Both the position numbers and the translations under genes were made by a program. Positions 9,342-17,829 of a stretch of DNA of 64,000 bases are shown here, piece by piece. The notes under the pieces were generated by a model. That model was not told the DNA's origin and made no database searches. It was given only the letters and a program-made list of their open reading frames with translations. Numbering within the stretch: the first letter of the stretch is position 1; each line of letters begins with the position of its first letter. Origin of the DNA: RYN-230 sp963837335 (GTDB lineage Bacteria; Actinomycetota; Actinomycetes; Streptosporangiales; Streptosporangiaceae); assembly GCA_963837335.1 (NCBI GenBank), contig CAWINS010000006.1, positions 186,001-250,000 of the forward strand, read 5' to 3'.

Positions 9342-10499
9342 TCAGTCCGGCGTCGACGCCACCACCCACATCGAGAAGTACTGCGAGCCGCCGCCGTAGG
9401 CGTGGCCCAGCGCGGTCCGCGCGCCGTCTACCTGATGCGCCCCGGCCTTGCCCATGACCTGCAGCGCTGCCTCCGCGAACCGCAGCAGGCCGGACGCGCC
9501 GATCGGGTTGGAGGACAGTACGCCGCCCGACGGGTTCACCGGCAGCCGCCCGCCGATCTGCGTCTCGCCGGCCTCGGTGAGCCGCCAGCCCTGGCCCGGC
9601 CCGGCGAAGCCGAGGTTCTCCAGCCACATCGGCTCGAACCAGGAGAACGGAACGTAGATCTCGGCCACGTCGATCTCGTCGGCCGGCCTGGTGATCCCCG
9701 CCTCCCGCCACAGCGCCGCCGCGCAATCGGCACCGGCCCGGGGGTTGACGTGGTCCTTGCCGGAGAACATGGTGGGCTCGGTCCGCATCGCCGTGGCCCG
9801 GATCCAGGCGACGGGCCCGCTGCTGGCCCGGGCGGCCGCCGCGTCCCCGATGACCACCGCGCACGCGCCGTCGGAGGACGGGCAGGTCTCGTCGTAGCGG
9901 ACCGGATCCCAGAGCATGGGGGAGGAGCGCACCGAGTCCAGGGTGATGTCGCCCTGCTGCAGGTGCGCATAGGGATTGAGGGCACCGTTGCGCCGGTCCT
10001 TGACCGCGACCAGCGCCCCGATGTGCGCCGGCGCGCCGCTGCGCCGGATATAGGCGCGGATGTGCGGCGCGAAGTAGCCGCCCGCGCCGGCCAGCACCGG
10101 CATGCTGAACGGCGGGGTGATGGACAGCGCCCACATGGCGTTAGATTCCGATTGCTTCTCGAACGCGACCGCGAGCACCCGCCGGTGCCGGCCCGCCTCG
10201 ACCAGGCTGGCCGCCGCGATCCCGGTCGCGCCGCCGACCGAACCCGCCGTGTGCACCCGCAGCAGCGGCTTCCCCACGGCGCCGAGGGCGTCCGCCAGGT
10301 ACAGCTCGGGCATCATCACGCCCTCGAACAGGTCGGGCGCCTTCCCGACCACGACGGCGTCGATGTCGGCCAGGCCAACACCGGCCTCGGCCAGGGCCCG
10401 GTCCACCGCCTCCCGGCACAGGCCGGCGATGGACACGTCGGCCCGCCGCGAGCGGTGCCGGGTCTGGCCGACGCCCAGGACGGCAGCCTGCTGCTTCAT
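9342..10499 (-). CDS. ltp3: Ltp3-like thiolase-fold lipid-transfer protein
   Basis: Thiolase-superfamily SCP-x/Ltp-type protein of 385 residues, closely like mycobacterial Ltp3 (Rv3523). Matching segments include VVGKAPDLFEGVMMPELY, RVHTAGSVGGATG, FEKQSESNAMWALSI, YDETCPSSDGACAVVIGD and PVNPSGGVLSSNPIGASG. Ltp proteins in this pathway work as aldolase- or thiolase-like carbon-carbon cleaving subunits, often with a DUF35 partner. The exact reaction of Ltp3 is not established to my knowledge. The ATG overlaps the ltp4 stop by 4 bp, and a DUF35 gene lies upstream in the same operon. The order DUF35-ltp4-ltp3 matches M. tuberculosis Rv3521-Rv3523. Confidence 0.92.
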   Translation of the reverse strand: MKQQAAVLGVGQTRHRSRRADVSIAGLCREAVDRALAEAGVGLADIDAVVVGKAPDLFEGVMMPELYLADALGAVGKPLLRVHTAGSVGGATGIAAASLVEAGRHRRVLAVAFEKQSESNAMWALSITPPFSMPVLAGAGGYFAPHIRAYIRRSGAPAHIGALVAVKDRRNGALNPYAHLQQGDITLDSVRSSPMLWDPVRYDETCPSSDGACAVVIGDAAAARASSGPVAWIRATAMRTEPTMFSGKDHVNPRAGADCAAALWREAGITRPADEIDVAEIYVPFSWFEPMWLENLGFAGPGQGWRLTEAGETQIGGRLPVNPSGGVLSSNPIGASGLLRFAEAALQVMGKAGAHQVDGARTALGHAYGGGSQYFSMWVVASTPD

Positions 10500-11551
10500 G
10501 GCCGGGCCTCCATGACGCAGATCAGATTCTGCTGCAGCGCGGGCCCGCTGGTGGCGTGGCCCAGTACCCGGCCGGCCCGGCCGGAGATGATCTCGCCCGC
10601 GGCCATGCCGATCCGGGCCAGCCCGGCGGCGAACATGGGGTTGCCGCACAGCGCCCCGCCCGACGGGTTGAGACGGACGCCGTCATCCAGCCCGAGAGCG
10701 TCCCGCAGCAGGATCTCCTGGTGGGTGAAGGGCGCGTGCAACTCGGCCACCTCGACGCCGCCCGCACCCGCCGCCCGCCCGGCGGCCGTGGCCGAGGGTG
10801 CCGTGACCAGGTCCCGGGCCCCCAGCGACGCGGAGTCGATCCGGTGCTCGAATCCGGTGATCCAGGCCGGCCGCGGGCACAGCTCGCGGGCCAGCTCCCC
10901 GGCGGCCAGGATGGCCACCGCGGCGCCGTCACCGACCGGCGCACAGTCGTGCGCCCGCAGCGGATCAGCCACGTAGGGGGCGGCGAGCAGATCCGCGACC
11001 GCCACCGCACCCGACACCTGGGCCTGCGGGTTGGTCAGCGCGGCGGCCCGGCTGCGCGCGGCCACCCCGGCCATTTCCTTCTCGCTCCAGATCCCGGCCT
11101 CGATGCCGAGCCGCGCCTGCAGCGCCGCGATGCTCACCGAGTCCGGCCAGAGCGGCGCGTGCAGGTAGGGGTCGAGCTGCAGGGCGAGCACCCGGCGCAG
11201 GTCGCCCGCGGACGACTTGCCGAAACCGTAGGCCAGTGCGATCCGTGCCTCACCGGTCAGGACCTTGAGCCAGGCCTCATACAGGGCCCAGGCGCCATCC
11301 ATCTCCACGTGGGATTCCATGACCGGCGGGAACGCGCCGATGGCGTCCACCGCCTGGACGAACGAGAACGCCCGCCCGGCCAGGTAATCCGAAGATCCCG
11401 AGCACCAGAAGCCGATGTCCTCCTTGGCCAGCCGGGTGCTCGCCAGCACCTGCTGGAAGATGGGCACGAGCATCTCCACGCCGCTGGTGGTGCTGTCGCT
11501 GCGGCGCACGCACGGGGACTGGGCGAAGCCGATGACGGCGACGTCGGTCAC
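10496..11551 (-). CDS. ltp4: Ltp4-like thiolase-fold lipid-transfer protein
   Basis: Thiolase-fold protein of 351 residues resembling Ltp4 (Rv3522). Diagnostic segments are GFWCSGSSDYLAGRAFSF, ESHVEMDGAWALYEAW, YGFGKSSAGDLRRVLALQ, APLWPDSVSIAALQARLG and HATSGPALQQNL. Its role is inferred as one subunit of a sterol side-chain aldolase- or thiolase-like complex with Ltp3 and the DUF35 protein. The GTG start at 11551 gives VTDVAVIGFAQSP. It is the middle gene of a three-gene operon whose promoter carries KstR-type boxes at 12555 and 12622. Confidence 0.92.
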   Translation of the reverse strand: MTDVAVIGFAQSPCVRRSDSTTSGVEMLVPIFQQVLASTRLAKEDIGFWCSGSSDYLAGRAFSFVQAVDAIGAFPPVMESHVEMDGAWALYEAWLKVLTGEARIALAYGFGKSSAGDLRRVLALQLDPYLHAPLWPDSVSIAALQARLGIEAGIWSEKEMAGVAARSRAAALTNPQAQVSGAVAVADLLAAPYVADPLRAHDCAPVGDGAAVAILAAGELARELCPRPAWITGFEHRIDSASLGARDLVTAPSATAAGRAAGAGGVEVAELHAPFTHQEILLRDALGLDDGVRLNPSGGALCGNPMFAAGLARIGMAAGEIISGRAGRVLGHATSGPALQQNLICVMEARP

Positions 11552-11588
11552 TCATGCACCATCCTTCCCGGTGCCGCTGGGCTGTCCC

Positions 11589-12545
11589 TCACAGATGGTG
11601 GGCGTAGGACTCGTACGGCGCGTCTGGTTCGCCGGTGGGACGGAAATGGCTGATGTTCTCCGACGTCGTCCCCCACTGGTCAGGTGGTCTCCAGACGGCG
11701 GTCACCCGCATCCCCATCCGCACCTCATCCGGTTCGCAGCCCAGGATCAGATGCTGGAACGGGATGTCGGCGCCGTCGATCAGCACGGCCGCCGCGACGT
11801 ACGGCGTCTGCACCTGCTGCCCGGTGAAGGGCACGTTGACCACGCAGAACGTGGTCACGATCCCGGTGCCGGGCAGCGCCACCTCCTCGGTGGTGGGCAC
11901 GCCGCAGGTGGGACACGCTCCCCGGGGTGGCAGGTAGACCTTGCCGCAGACGAGGCAGCGCTGCCCGAGCAACTGCCCGTTCGCCAGCCCGTGCAGGTAC
12001 GTGGTCTCCGCAGGCGAGGCGGTGTGCTCGTACTCCAGCCGCACCGGGGTAGTGATCATCGTGACCGGTTCCGCAGCCGGGGCTGGCCCGCCGGCGGCCC
12101 CGCGTGGCGCGTCGCCGGGCTCGAAGCAGGCTATGTCGCGGATATGCCCGACGGTGTGCTCGGCCCAGCGCACCCGGACCCGCATGCCGGTCCGCATGGC
12201 GGCGGCCGAGCCGGCGTCCACGGCGTGCAGCATCGCGGTGTCCGCGCCGTCCAGCCGGATCAGCGCCCAGGCGAACGGATGCGCCAGCGGCTGGCCCGCC
12301 AGCGGCCGGGGCACCCACGACCAGGTGGTGACGGTCCCCGCGGGCCCGACCTCCACCAGCCCGGCCGGGGGAGCGGACGTGAGCGGGTCATACTCGAACG
12401 GCGGGGCGTGCACCCGGCCGTCGGCCCCGCGTGAGCCGAGGACGCGCCGGCCCGCCAGGGCCGTCATGAACTGGCTCAGCGTCGGGCCCAGCGAGCGGGT
12501 GTAGTCGAAGCCGATTTCCAGCGGCGCACGCAGGGGCTGATTCAC
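11589..12545 (-). CDS. Two-OB-fold DUF35 zinc-ribbon protein (Rv3521-like)
   Basis: Protein of 318 residues. It has an N-terminal DUF35-like OB region (about 55-135) and a C-terminal half with a rubredoxin-like zinc ribbon (about 190-225, CLVCGKVYLPPRGACPTCG) followed by a second OB fold. DUF35 proteins such as ChsH2 bind Ltp-type thiolase-fold partners and form the acyl-CoA channel, so this is the likely partner of the downstream Ltp4/Ltp3. The second zinc ribbon is absent from the N-terminal half, as in a degenerate tandem duplication. A GTG at 12545 starts the operon, 10 bp from a KstR-like box. Confidence 0.88.
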   Translation of the reverse strand: MNQPLRAPLEIGFDYTRSLGPTLSQFMTALAGRRVLGSRGADGRVHAPPFEYDPLTSAPPAGLVEVGPAGTVTTWSWVPRPLAGQPLAHPFAWALIRLDGADTAMLHAVDAGSAAAMRTGMRVRVRWAEHTVGHIRDIACFEPGDAPRGAAGGPAPAAEPVTMITTPVRLEYEHTASPAETTYLHGLANGQLLGQRCLVCGKVYLPPRGACPTCGVPTTEEVALPGTGIVTTFCVVNVPFTGQQVQTPYVAAAVLIDGADIPFQHLILGCEPDEVRMGMRVTAVWRPPDQWGTTSENISHFRPTGEPDAPYESYAHHL

Positions 12546-12554
12546 GTTTCAGAG

Positions 12555-12568
12555 TGAAACATGTTTCC
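12555..12568. promoter_or_regulatory. KstR-like operator (one mismatch)
   Basis: TGAAACATGTTTCC matches TnnAACnnGTTnnA except the last base. Its core GAAACATGTTTC is a perfect 12-bp palindrome. It lies 9 bp upstream of the DUF35-ltp4-ltp3 operon start. Confidence 0.7.
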
Positions 12569-12621
12569 GTATGCGCGGGCAACCACCGCAGGCGACCCGT
12601 CCAGTTGCGCTTGTCCGTTCA

Positions 12622-12635
12622 TAGAACGTGTTCTA
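12622..12635. promoter_or_regulatory. KstR operator, perfect palindrome
   Basis: TAGAACGTGTTCTA fits TnnAACnnGTTnnA and is a perfect 14-bp palindrome. It ends 11 bp before the GTG of the acyl-CoA synthetase at 12647. With the box at 12555 it forms a two-site divergent control region. Confidence 0.85.
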
Positions 12636-12646
12636 AGTTTGGGCTC

Positions 12647-14191
12647 GTGAACGTCATCGGACTGTGGGCCATCGCCGCCGCGGAGCCAGCCCGGACCGCG
12701 GTGATCGAACCTGACGGCCGCGCCGTCAGCTATGCCGAACTGGCCCGCGAGGCAGATCGTTACGGCCGCGGCCTGCAGGCGCTCGGCCTGCAGCCGGGGG
12801 ACACCGTCGCGGGGCTGCTGCCCAACGGCGCGGCCGCGCTCGCGCTCTATTTCGCGGCCATCGAGACCGGCCTGTACGTGGTGCCGGTCAACTGGCACCA
12901 GGTCGCCGCCGAGGTCGCCTACATCCTGGGCGACAGCGCGGCAGGGGCCTTCGTGGCGCACGAGCGCTTCGCCGGGACCGCGGTAGCGGCCGCGGACCTG
13001 GCCGGGATCAAGCACCGGTTCGCGGTGGGCTCCGTGCCGGGCTTCGATCCGCTGGCCCGGCTCGGCGATGACGGCCCGGCCGAGCGCCCCGCGCCGCGCA
13101 CGCACGGTGCGCCGATGCTGTACACGTCGGGTACCTCCGGCCGGCCCAAGGGCGTGCGCCGCCCGCTCACCGGCGCCGACCCGGACGACGCGGCGGTCAT
13201 GGCGGCCTGGTTCTTCAGCCTGTTCAGCCTGGCCCCGCACGACGGCCACGTGCACCTGTGCGGCTCCCCGCTCTACCACACGGCCGTGCTCAACTTCGCG
13301 ACGATCTCGATCCAGCTCGGCCATCCCGTGGTGCTGATGGACGGCTGGGATTCGGAGCAGGCGCTGCGGCTCATCGAGCGGCACCGGGTGACGCACACGC
13401 ATGCGGTGCCGACTCAGTTCCGGCGGCTGCTCGCGCTGCCGGAAGAGGTCCGCGCCGCCTGCGACACCAGCTCGCTGCGGGCGGTGATCCACAGCGCGGC
13501 GCCCTGCCCGGCGGAGCTCAAGCGGGCCATGATCGGCTGGCTCGGGCCGGTCGTCGTCGAGTATTACGCGGCGACCGAGGGCGGCGGGACGCTGATCAGC
13601 TCGCAGGAGTGGCTGCGCAAGCCCGGCTCGGTGGGCCTGCCCTGGAAGGGCTCGCAGATCCGGGTGCTGGACCGGGCCGGGGAGCCCGTGCCCCCCGGCC
13701 AGCAGGGCCTGGTCTACATGAAGATGGGCACGTCCACGTTCTCCTACCACCAGGACGAGGAGAAGACGCGGGCGGCCCGGGCCGGTGACCTGTTCACCGT
13801 CGGCGACATCGGTTACCTGGACGAGGACGGCTACCTGTTCCTCTGCGACCGGAGCAGCGACGTGATCATTTCTGGCGGGGTGAACATCTACCCGGCGGAG
13901 CTCGAGGCCGAGCTGTCCGGCCACCCGGCGGTGGCCGACGTGGCCGTGTTCGGTGTCCCGCACGAGGAGTGGGGCGAGGAGGTCAAGGCGGTCGTCGAGC
14001 CGGTCCCGGGGGCCGGGCCCGGCCCGGAGCTGACCGCGGAACTGCTGGCCTTCCTGCAGCCCCGGGTGGCCGGGTTCAAGCTCCCCCGGACCATCGATTA
14101 CGTCGCGGAACTGCCGCGCGATCCCAACGGCAAGCTCTACAAGCGGAAGCTGCGCGACCCCTACTGGGCCGGCCGGGACCGCGCGATCTGA
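12647..14191 (+). CDS. Acyl-CoA synthetase (FadD family)
   Basis: Class-I adenylate-forming enzyme of 514 residues. Motifs are LYTSGTSGRPKGV (P-loop), EYYAATEGGG, GDIGYLDEDGYLFLCDRSSDVIISGGVNIYP (split in two here) and the catalytic C-terminal Lys region NGKLYKRKLRDPYW. KstR-type control and the position between the ltp operon and echA19 suggest that it activates a sterol-derived carboxylate. I cannot assign it to FadD17, FadD18 or another named ligase. GTG at 12647 is only 11 bp from the KstR palindrome and has no Shine-Dalgarno-like sequence, so a leaderless mRNA is likely. It is convergent with echA19, 10 bp apart. Confidence 0.88.
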   Translation: MNVIGLWAIAAAEPARTAVIEPDGRAVSYAELAREADRYGRGLQALGLQPGDTVAGLLPNGAAALALYFAAIETGLYVVPVNWHQVAAEVAYILGDSAAGAFVAHERFAGTAVAAADLAGIKHRFAVGSVPGFDPLARLGDDGPAERPAPRTHGAPMLYTSGTSGRPKGVRRPLTGADPDDAAVMAAWFFSLFSLAPHDGHVHLCGSPLYHTAVLNFATISIQLGHPVVLMDGWDSEQALRLIERHRVTHTHAVPTQFRRLLALPEEVRAACDTSSLRAVIHSAAPCPAELKRAMIGWLGPVVVEYYAATEGGGTLISSQEWLRKPGSVGLPWKGSQIRVLDRAGEPVPPGQQGLVYMKMGTSTFSYHQDEEKTRAARAGDLFTVGDIGYLDEDGYLFLCDRSSDVIISGGVNIYPAELEAELSGHPAVADVAVFGVPHEEWGEEVKAVVEPVPGAGPGPELTAELLAFLQPRVAGFKLPRTIDYVAELPRDPNGKLYKRKLRDPYWAGRDRAI

Positions 14192-14201
14192 GCGCTGATC
14201 C

Positions 14202-15020
14202 TCAGCGGTCCCGGAACTGCGGCGTGCGTTTCTCGGCGAAAGCCCGCGGCCCTTCCTTCGCGTCCTCGCTGCGGAACACCTCCATGCCGATCTTGGCCTC
14301 GACGGCGAACGCGTCGTTCTCGGCCATGCCCTCGGTCTGGCGGATCGCCCGCAGGATCGCGCGTACCGCGACCGGGCCGTTCGCGGCGATCTGATCGGCG
14401 ATCTCCAGCGCCTTCGGCAGGGCCTGGCCATCCGGCACCACATGGCCGATCAGGCCGATGCGCAGCGCCTCCGCCGCCGTGACGTGCCGCCCGGTCAGCA
14501 GCAGGTCGGCGGCGACGGTGTAGGGAACCTGCCGCACCAGCCGGACCGCCGACCCGCCGAGCGGGAAGAGCCCCCAGCGGGCCTCGGCGATGCCGAACCG
14601 TGCGCTCTCCCCGGCCACCCGGATGTCGGTGGCCTGAAGGATCTCGGTACCACCGGCGATAGCGGGCCCCTCCACGGCCGCGATCAGCGGCTTGGTCAGG
14701 CGGCGGCCTTTCAGCAGCGGCTCCAGCACCGACGGGTCGAAGTCAGCGTCGCCCGGGTGGGCCTCGTTCATGGCTTTCAGGTCGGCGCCGGCGCAGAACG
14801 CGCGGCCTGCCCCGGTCAGCACGCAGGCCCGGATGCCCGGATCGCGATCCACCTGGTCCCAGGCGCCGCGCATGACGGCCATCATCGGGCCGGTGAGCGC
14901 GTTGCGGGCCTGCGGCCGGTTCATCGTCACGATCAGCACATGGCCCCGCCGCTCCACCAGGGCGTGGGGTGGCTCGCCGCCCCTGGCGGGCGCGGGCGCA
15001 GGCGCGGGAGTCGAGCTCAT
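14202..15020 (-). CDS. echA19: EchA19-like enoyl-CoA hydratase
   Basis: Crotonase of 272 residues closely matching mycobacterial EchA19, which hydrates enoyl-CoA intermediates of the cholesterol side chain. Matching segments are ALVERRGHVLIVTMNRPQARNAL (split), FCAGADLKAM, LLKGRRLTKPLIAAVEGPA, IAGGTEILQATDIRVAGESARFG (split), QVPYTVAADLLLTGRH, GLIGHVVPDGQAL and the C-terminal DAKEGPRAFAEKR. The N-terminus carries an extra Ala-Pro-rich stretch (PAPAPAPAR). It is divergent from fadD19, as in M. tuberculosis (Rv3516/Rv3515c), and they share the KstR-like box at 15070. Confidence 0.94.
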   Translation of the reverse strand: MSSTPAPAPAPARGGEPPHALVERRGHVLIVTMNRPQARNALTGPMMAVMRGAWDQVDRDPGIRACVLTGAGRAFCAGADLKAMNEAHPGDADFDPSVLEPLLKGRRLTKPLIAAVEGPAIAGGTEILQATDIRVAGESARFGIAEARWGLFPLGGSAVRLVRQVPYTVAADLLLTGRHVTAAEALRIGLIGHVVPDGQALPKALEIADQIAANGPVAVRAILRAIRQTEGMAENDAFAVEAKIGMEVFRSEDAKEGPRAFAEKRTPQFRDR

Positions 15021-15069
15021 AGCGGCGATATCTCCTCACTTTGGGCCCGGCTGGAGGGTTGTCCAGAAC

Positions 15070-15083
15070 AGTAACACGTTCTA
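15070..15083. promoter_or_regulatory. KstR-like operator between echA19 and fadD19 (one mismatch)
   Basis: AGTAACACGTTCTA (TAGAACGTGTTACT on the other strand) matches the KstR consensus at all fixed positions but one. It ends 11 bp before the fadD19 ATG and would control both divergent genes. Confidence 0.7.
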
Positions 15084-15094
15084 GTTTCATTCCC

Positions 15095-16708
15095 ATGGCC
15101 TTGAACTTTGCCGACCTCTTCGAGCATGCTGCCGACGCGTTCGGCGAACGCACGGCGGTGACCTGCGGCGACCGCCAGGTGACCTACGCCGAACTCGACG
15201 AACGCGTCAACCGGCTCGCTCACCACCTGGCCGGACTCGGGGCGGGCCCGGGGGACCACGTCGGGCTCTACGCGCGCAACTCCATCGAGGCCGTGGAGAC
15301 GCTGCTCGCCGCGTGCAAGCTCCGCGCGGCCGCGATCAACATCAACTACCGGTACACCGGAAACGAGTTGCGGTACGTGTGCGACGACGCGGACCTGGTC
15401 GCGCTCGTCCATGACCAGGAGTTCGCGCCGCAGGTCGCCGAGGCCTTAGCGGCCGTGCCCGGCCTCCGCGGCACGGTGGTGATCGACGGCAGCAGCGACA
15501 CCGGCCGCGACGGCAGCTACGCGGCGGCCCTGGCCGCCGCCTCGCCGGCCCGCGACTTCCCGCCCCGCAGCAGCGACGACGTCTACATCATCTACACCGG
15601 CGGCACCACCGGCTATCCGAAGGGCGTCATGTGGCGCCACGAGGACATCTGGCGGACGCTCGCCGGGGGGATCGACTTCGCGACCGGCGTCCCGCTGGCG
15701 GATGAGTGGGAGCAGTCGCGGCGCGGGCAGGGCGGCGCCCTGGTCAAGCTGTGCGCCGCGCCGCTCATTCACGGCAACGCCCAGGTCGCCGCGCTGGCGG
15801 GCTTGTTCAGCGGGGAGACCGTGGTGCTGGTGCCGCGGTTCGAGCCGGACGAGATCTGGCGCGCGGTGCAGCGGCACAAGGTCAACGTGCTGGTCATCAT
15901 CGGTGACGCGATGGCGCGGCCGCTGATCGAGGCCTACCGCGCGGGCAGCTACGACGCCTCGTCCCTGCTGGCCTTGTCCTCCAGCGCCGCGCTCTTCTCA
16001 CCCGCGGTCAAGGACGCCTGCGTGGCGGCCCTGCCGCACGCCGTCGTCACCGAGGCGATCGGGTCCACCGAGACGGGCTTCGCGGGCCTGGGCTTCGTCC
16101 AGGCGGGTGCGGAGCAGCGCGGCGGGCCCACCGTCACCCCGGGGCCCGACGTCATCGTGCTGGATCAGGACAACCGCCCGGTGCGGCCCGGCGAGGTCGG
16201 CCGGCTGGCCCGGGGCGGTCACGTCCCGCTCGGCTACTACAAGGACCCGGTCAAGACCGCGGCCATGCTCGTCGAGGTGGACGGGAAACGGTACGCCGTG
16301 CCCGGCGACTGGGCGCGGGTCGAGACCGACGGCTCCGTGACGCTGCTCGGCCGCGGCAACACCTGCGTGAACACCGGCGGCGAGAAGGTCTTCCCCGAGG
16401 AGGTGGAGGGGGCGCTGAAATCCCACCCGGACGTCTTCGACGCACTCGTCATCGGGGTCCCGGACGAGTTGCTGGGCCAGCGTGTCGCGGCGCTCGTGCA
16501 GCTGTGGGCCGGGCGGCCCGCCGACCTGGCCGGGATCGAGGCACATGTCCGCGGCCAGATCGCCGGGTACAAGGTGCCGCGCCGGATCTGGCTGGTCGAG
16601 GCCATCGAGCGCACCGCGGCCGGCAAGGCGGACTACCGGTGGGCGCAGCAGTACGCGGCGGCTCATCCCGCGGCCGGAGACCCGGCGGGTGCGGGCCAGC
16701 CGGCATGA
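15095..16708 (+). CDS. fadD19: FadD19-like steroid side-chain CoA ligase
   Basis: Adenylate-forming ligase of 537 residues. FadD19 activates C27 steroid carboxylates made by CYP125-type P450s. Strong FadD19-like segments are IIYTGGTTGYPKGVMWRHED, PLIHGNAQ, GDAMARPLIEA, STAALFSP-like SSAALFSP, IGSTETGF, GRGNTCVNTGGEKVFPEEVE, HPDVFDALVIGVPD and AGKADYRWAQ. ATG at 15095 gives MALNFADLFEHA, matching family N-termini. No Shine-Dalgarno precedes it and the operator ends 11 bp upstream, which points to leaderless translation. It heads an operon with a nitronate monooxygenase-like gene and an LLM-family gene, each joined by a 4-bp overlap. Confidence 0.95.
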   Translation: MALNFADLFEHAADAFGERTAVTCGDRQVTYAELDERVNRLAHHLAGLGAGPGDHVGLYARNSIEAVETLLAACKLRAAAININYRYTGNELRYVCDDADLVALVHDQEFAPQVAEALAAVPGLRGTVVIDGSSDTGRDGSYAAALAAASPARDFPPRSSDDVYIIYTGGTTGYPKGVMWRHEDIWRTLAGGIDFATGVPLADEWEQSRRGQGGALVKLCAAPLIHGNAQVAALAGLFSGETVVLVPRFEPDEIWRAVQRHKVNVLVIIGDAMARPLIEAYRAGSYDASSLLALSSSAALFSPAVKDACVAALPHAVVTEAIGSTETGFAGLGFVQAGAEQRGGPTVTPGPDVIVLDQDNRPVRPGEVGRLARGGHVPLGYYKDPVKTAAMLVEVDGKRYAVPGDWARVETDGSVTLLGRGNTCVNTGGEKVFPEEVEGALKSHPDVFDALVIGVPDELLGQRVAALVQLWAGRPADLAGIEAHVRGQIAGYKVPRRIWLVEAIERTAAGKADYRWAQQYAAAHPAAGDPAGAGQPA

Positions 16709-17829
16709 GCGCGGCCATGCGGACCCCGCTGTGCGACGTCCTCGGCATCGAGCACCCCATCGTCGGGTTCACTCCGTCCGAGCACGTCGCCGCGGCCATC
16801 AGCCGGGCCGGCGGGCTCGGCGTGCTGGGATGCGTCCGGTTCAACGACCCTGACGAACTGGACACGGTCCTGCAGTGGATGGACAAGAACACCGGCGGCC
16901 GGCCCTACGGGGTCGACGTGGTGATGCCCGCCACCGTGCCGGCCGAGGGTGCCCCGGTGGACCTGGGCAGCCTGATCCCGGGGGAGCACCGGGACTTCGT
17001 GGCGCAGACGCTGATCAAGCTCGGGGTCCCGCCGCTGCCGGAGGGCGCCGGGGCCGCTGACGGCGTGCTCGGCTGGCTGCACTCGGTGGCCCGGCAGCAT
17101 GTCGAGGTGGCTCTGGCGCATCCCGCGCGGCTGATCGCGAACGCGCTCGGCTCACCGCCGCCCGATGTCATCGCGCGGGCCCACGAGCGCGGCATGCTGG
17201 TCGCGGCGCTGTCCGGCAAGGCCGAGCACGCGCGCCGCCATGTCGAGCGGGGGGTGGACATGGTGATAGCCCAGGGCTACGAGGCCGGCGGGCATACCGG
17301 CGAGATCGCGAGCATGGTGCTCGTCCCCGAGATCGCCGACGCGGTGGGCGGGCAGGTGCCGGTGCTCGCCGCGGGCGGGATCGGCTGCGGCCGGCAGATC
17401 GTCGCGGCGCTGGCCCTCGGCGCCGTCGGCGTCTGGATGGGCTCGGCCTGGCTGACCACCGAGGAGTACACGCTGACGTCGGACATGCCGGCCGTGCGCG
17501 ATGCGCTGCTGGCCGCCACGTCGTCCGACACGGTGCGCTCGCGCATCTACAGCGGCAAGCCCGCCCGGCTGCTGCGCAACCGCTGGACGCAGGCCTGGTC
17601 GGAGCCGGATGCACCGGCGCCGCTCCCGATGCCACTGCAGAACCTGCTGGTCAGCGAGGCACACCAGCGGCTGATGCGCTCGGGCCAGCCCGACGTGGTG
17701 CCCATGCCGGTGGGGCAGATCGTGGGCCGGATGAACGCGGTCCGCCCGGTCGCCGAGGTGATGTCGGCGCTGCTGAGCGAGGCGGAGGAGGCACTGACCC
17801 GGCTCGGGGGCCTGCGGGGCCACGGATGA
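16705..17829 (+). CDS. Nitronate monooxygenase-family flavoprotein
   Basis: FMN-binding TIM-barrel protein of 374 residues in the 2-nitropropane dioxygenase/enoyl-reductase family. It begins MRTPLCDVLGIEHPIVGF and has AISRAGGLGVLG, the flavin loop QGYEAGGHTGEI and AAGGIGCGRQIVAALALGA. It is a distant paralog of ipdC (22399-23460) but longer in the middle. The reaction is unknown; IpdC-type members reduce CoA thioesters of ring C/D intermediates, so a CoA-ester oxidoreductase is inferred. ATG overlaps the fadD19 stop, and its stop overlaps the next gene, so it is part of the KstR-controlled fadD19 operon. Confidence 0.88.
   Translation: MSAAMRTPLCDVLGIEHPIVGFTPSEHVAAAISRAGGLGVLGCVRFNDPDELDTVLQWMDKNTGGRPYGVDVVMPATVPAEGAPVDLGSLIPGEHRDFVAQTLIKLGVPPLPEGAGAADGVLGWLHSVARQHVEVALAHPARLIANALGSPPPDVIARAHERGMLVAALSGKAEHARRHVERGVDMVIAQGYEAGGHTGEIASMVLVPEIADAVGGQVPVLAAGGIGCGRQIVAALALGAVGVWMGSAWLTTEEYTLTSDMPAVRDALLAATSSDTVRSRIYSGKPARLLRNRWTQAWSEPDAPAPLPMPLQNLLVSEAHQRLMRSGQPDVVPMPVGQIVGRMNAVRPVAEVMSALLSEAEEALTRLGGLRGHG

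Noticed and set aside
12542..14443. A 633-codon minus-strand frame opposite the acyl-CoA synthetase
   Set aside because: It runs across the KstR operators and the convergent echA19 end and shows only low-complexity sequence.
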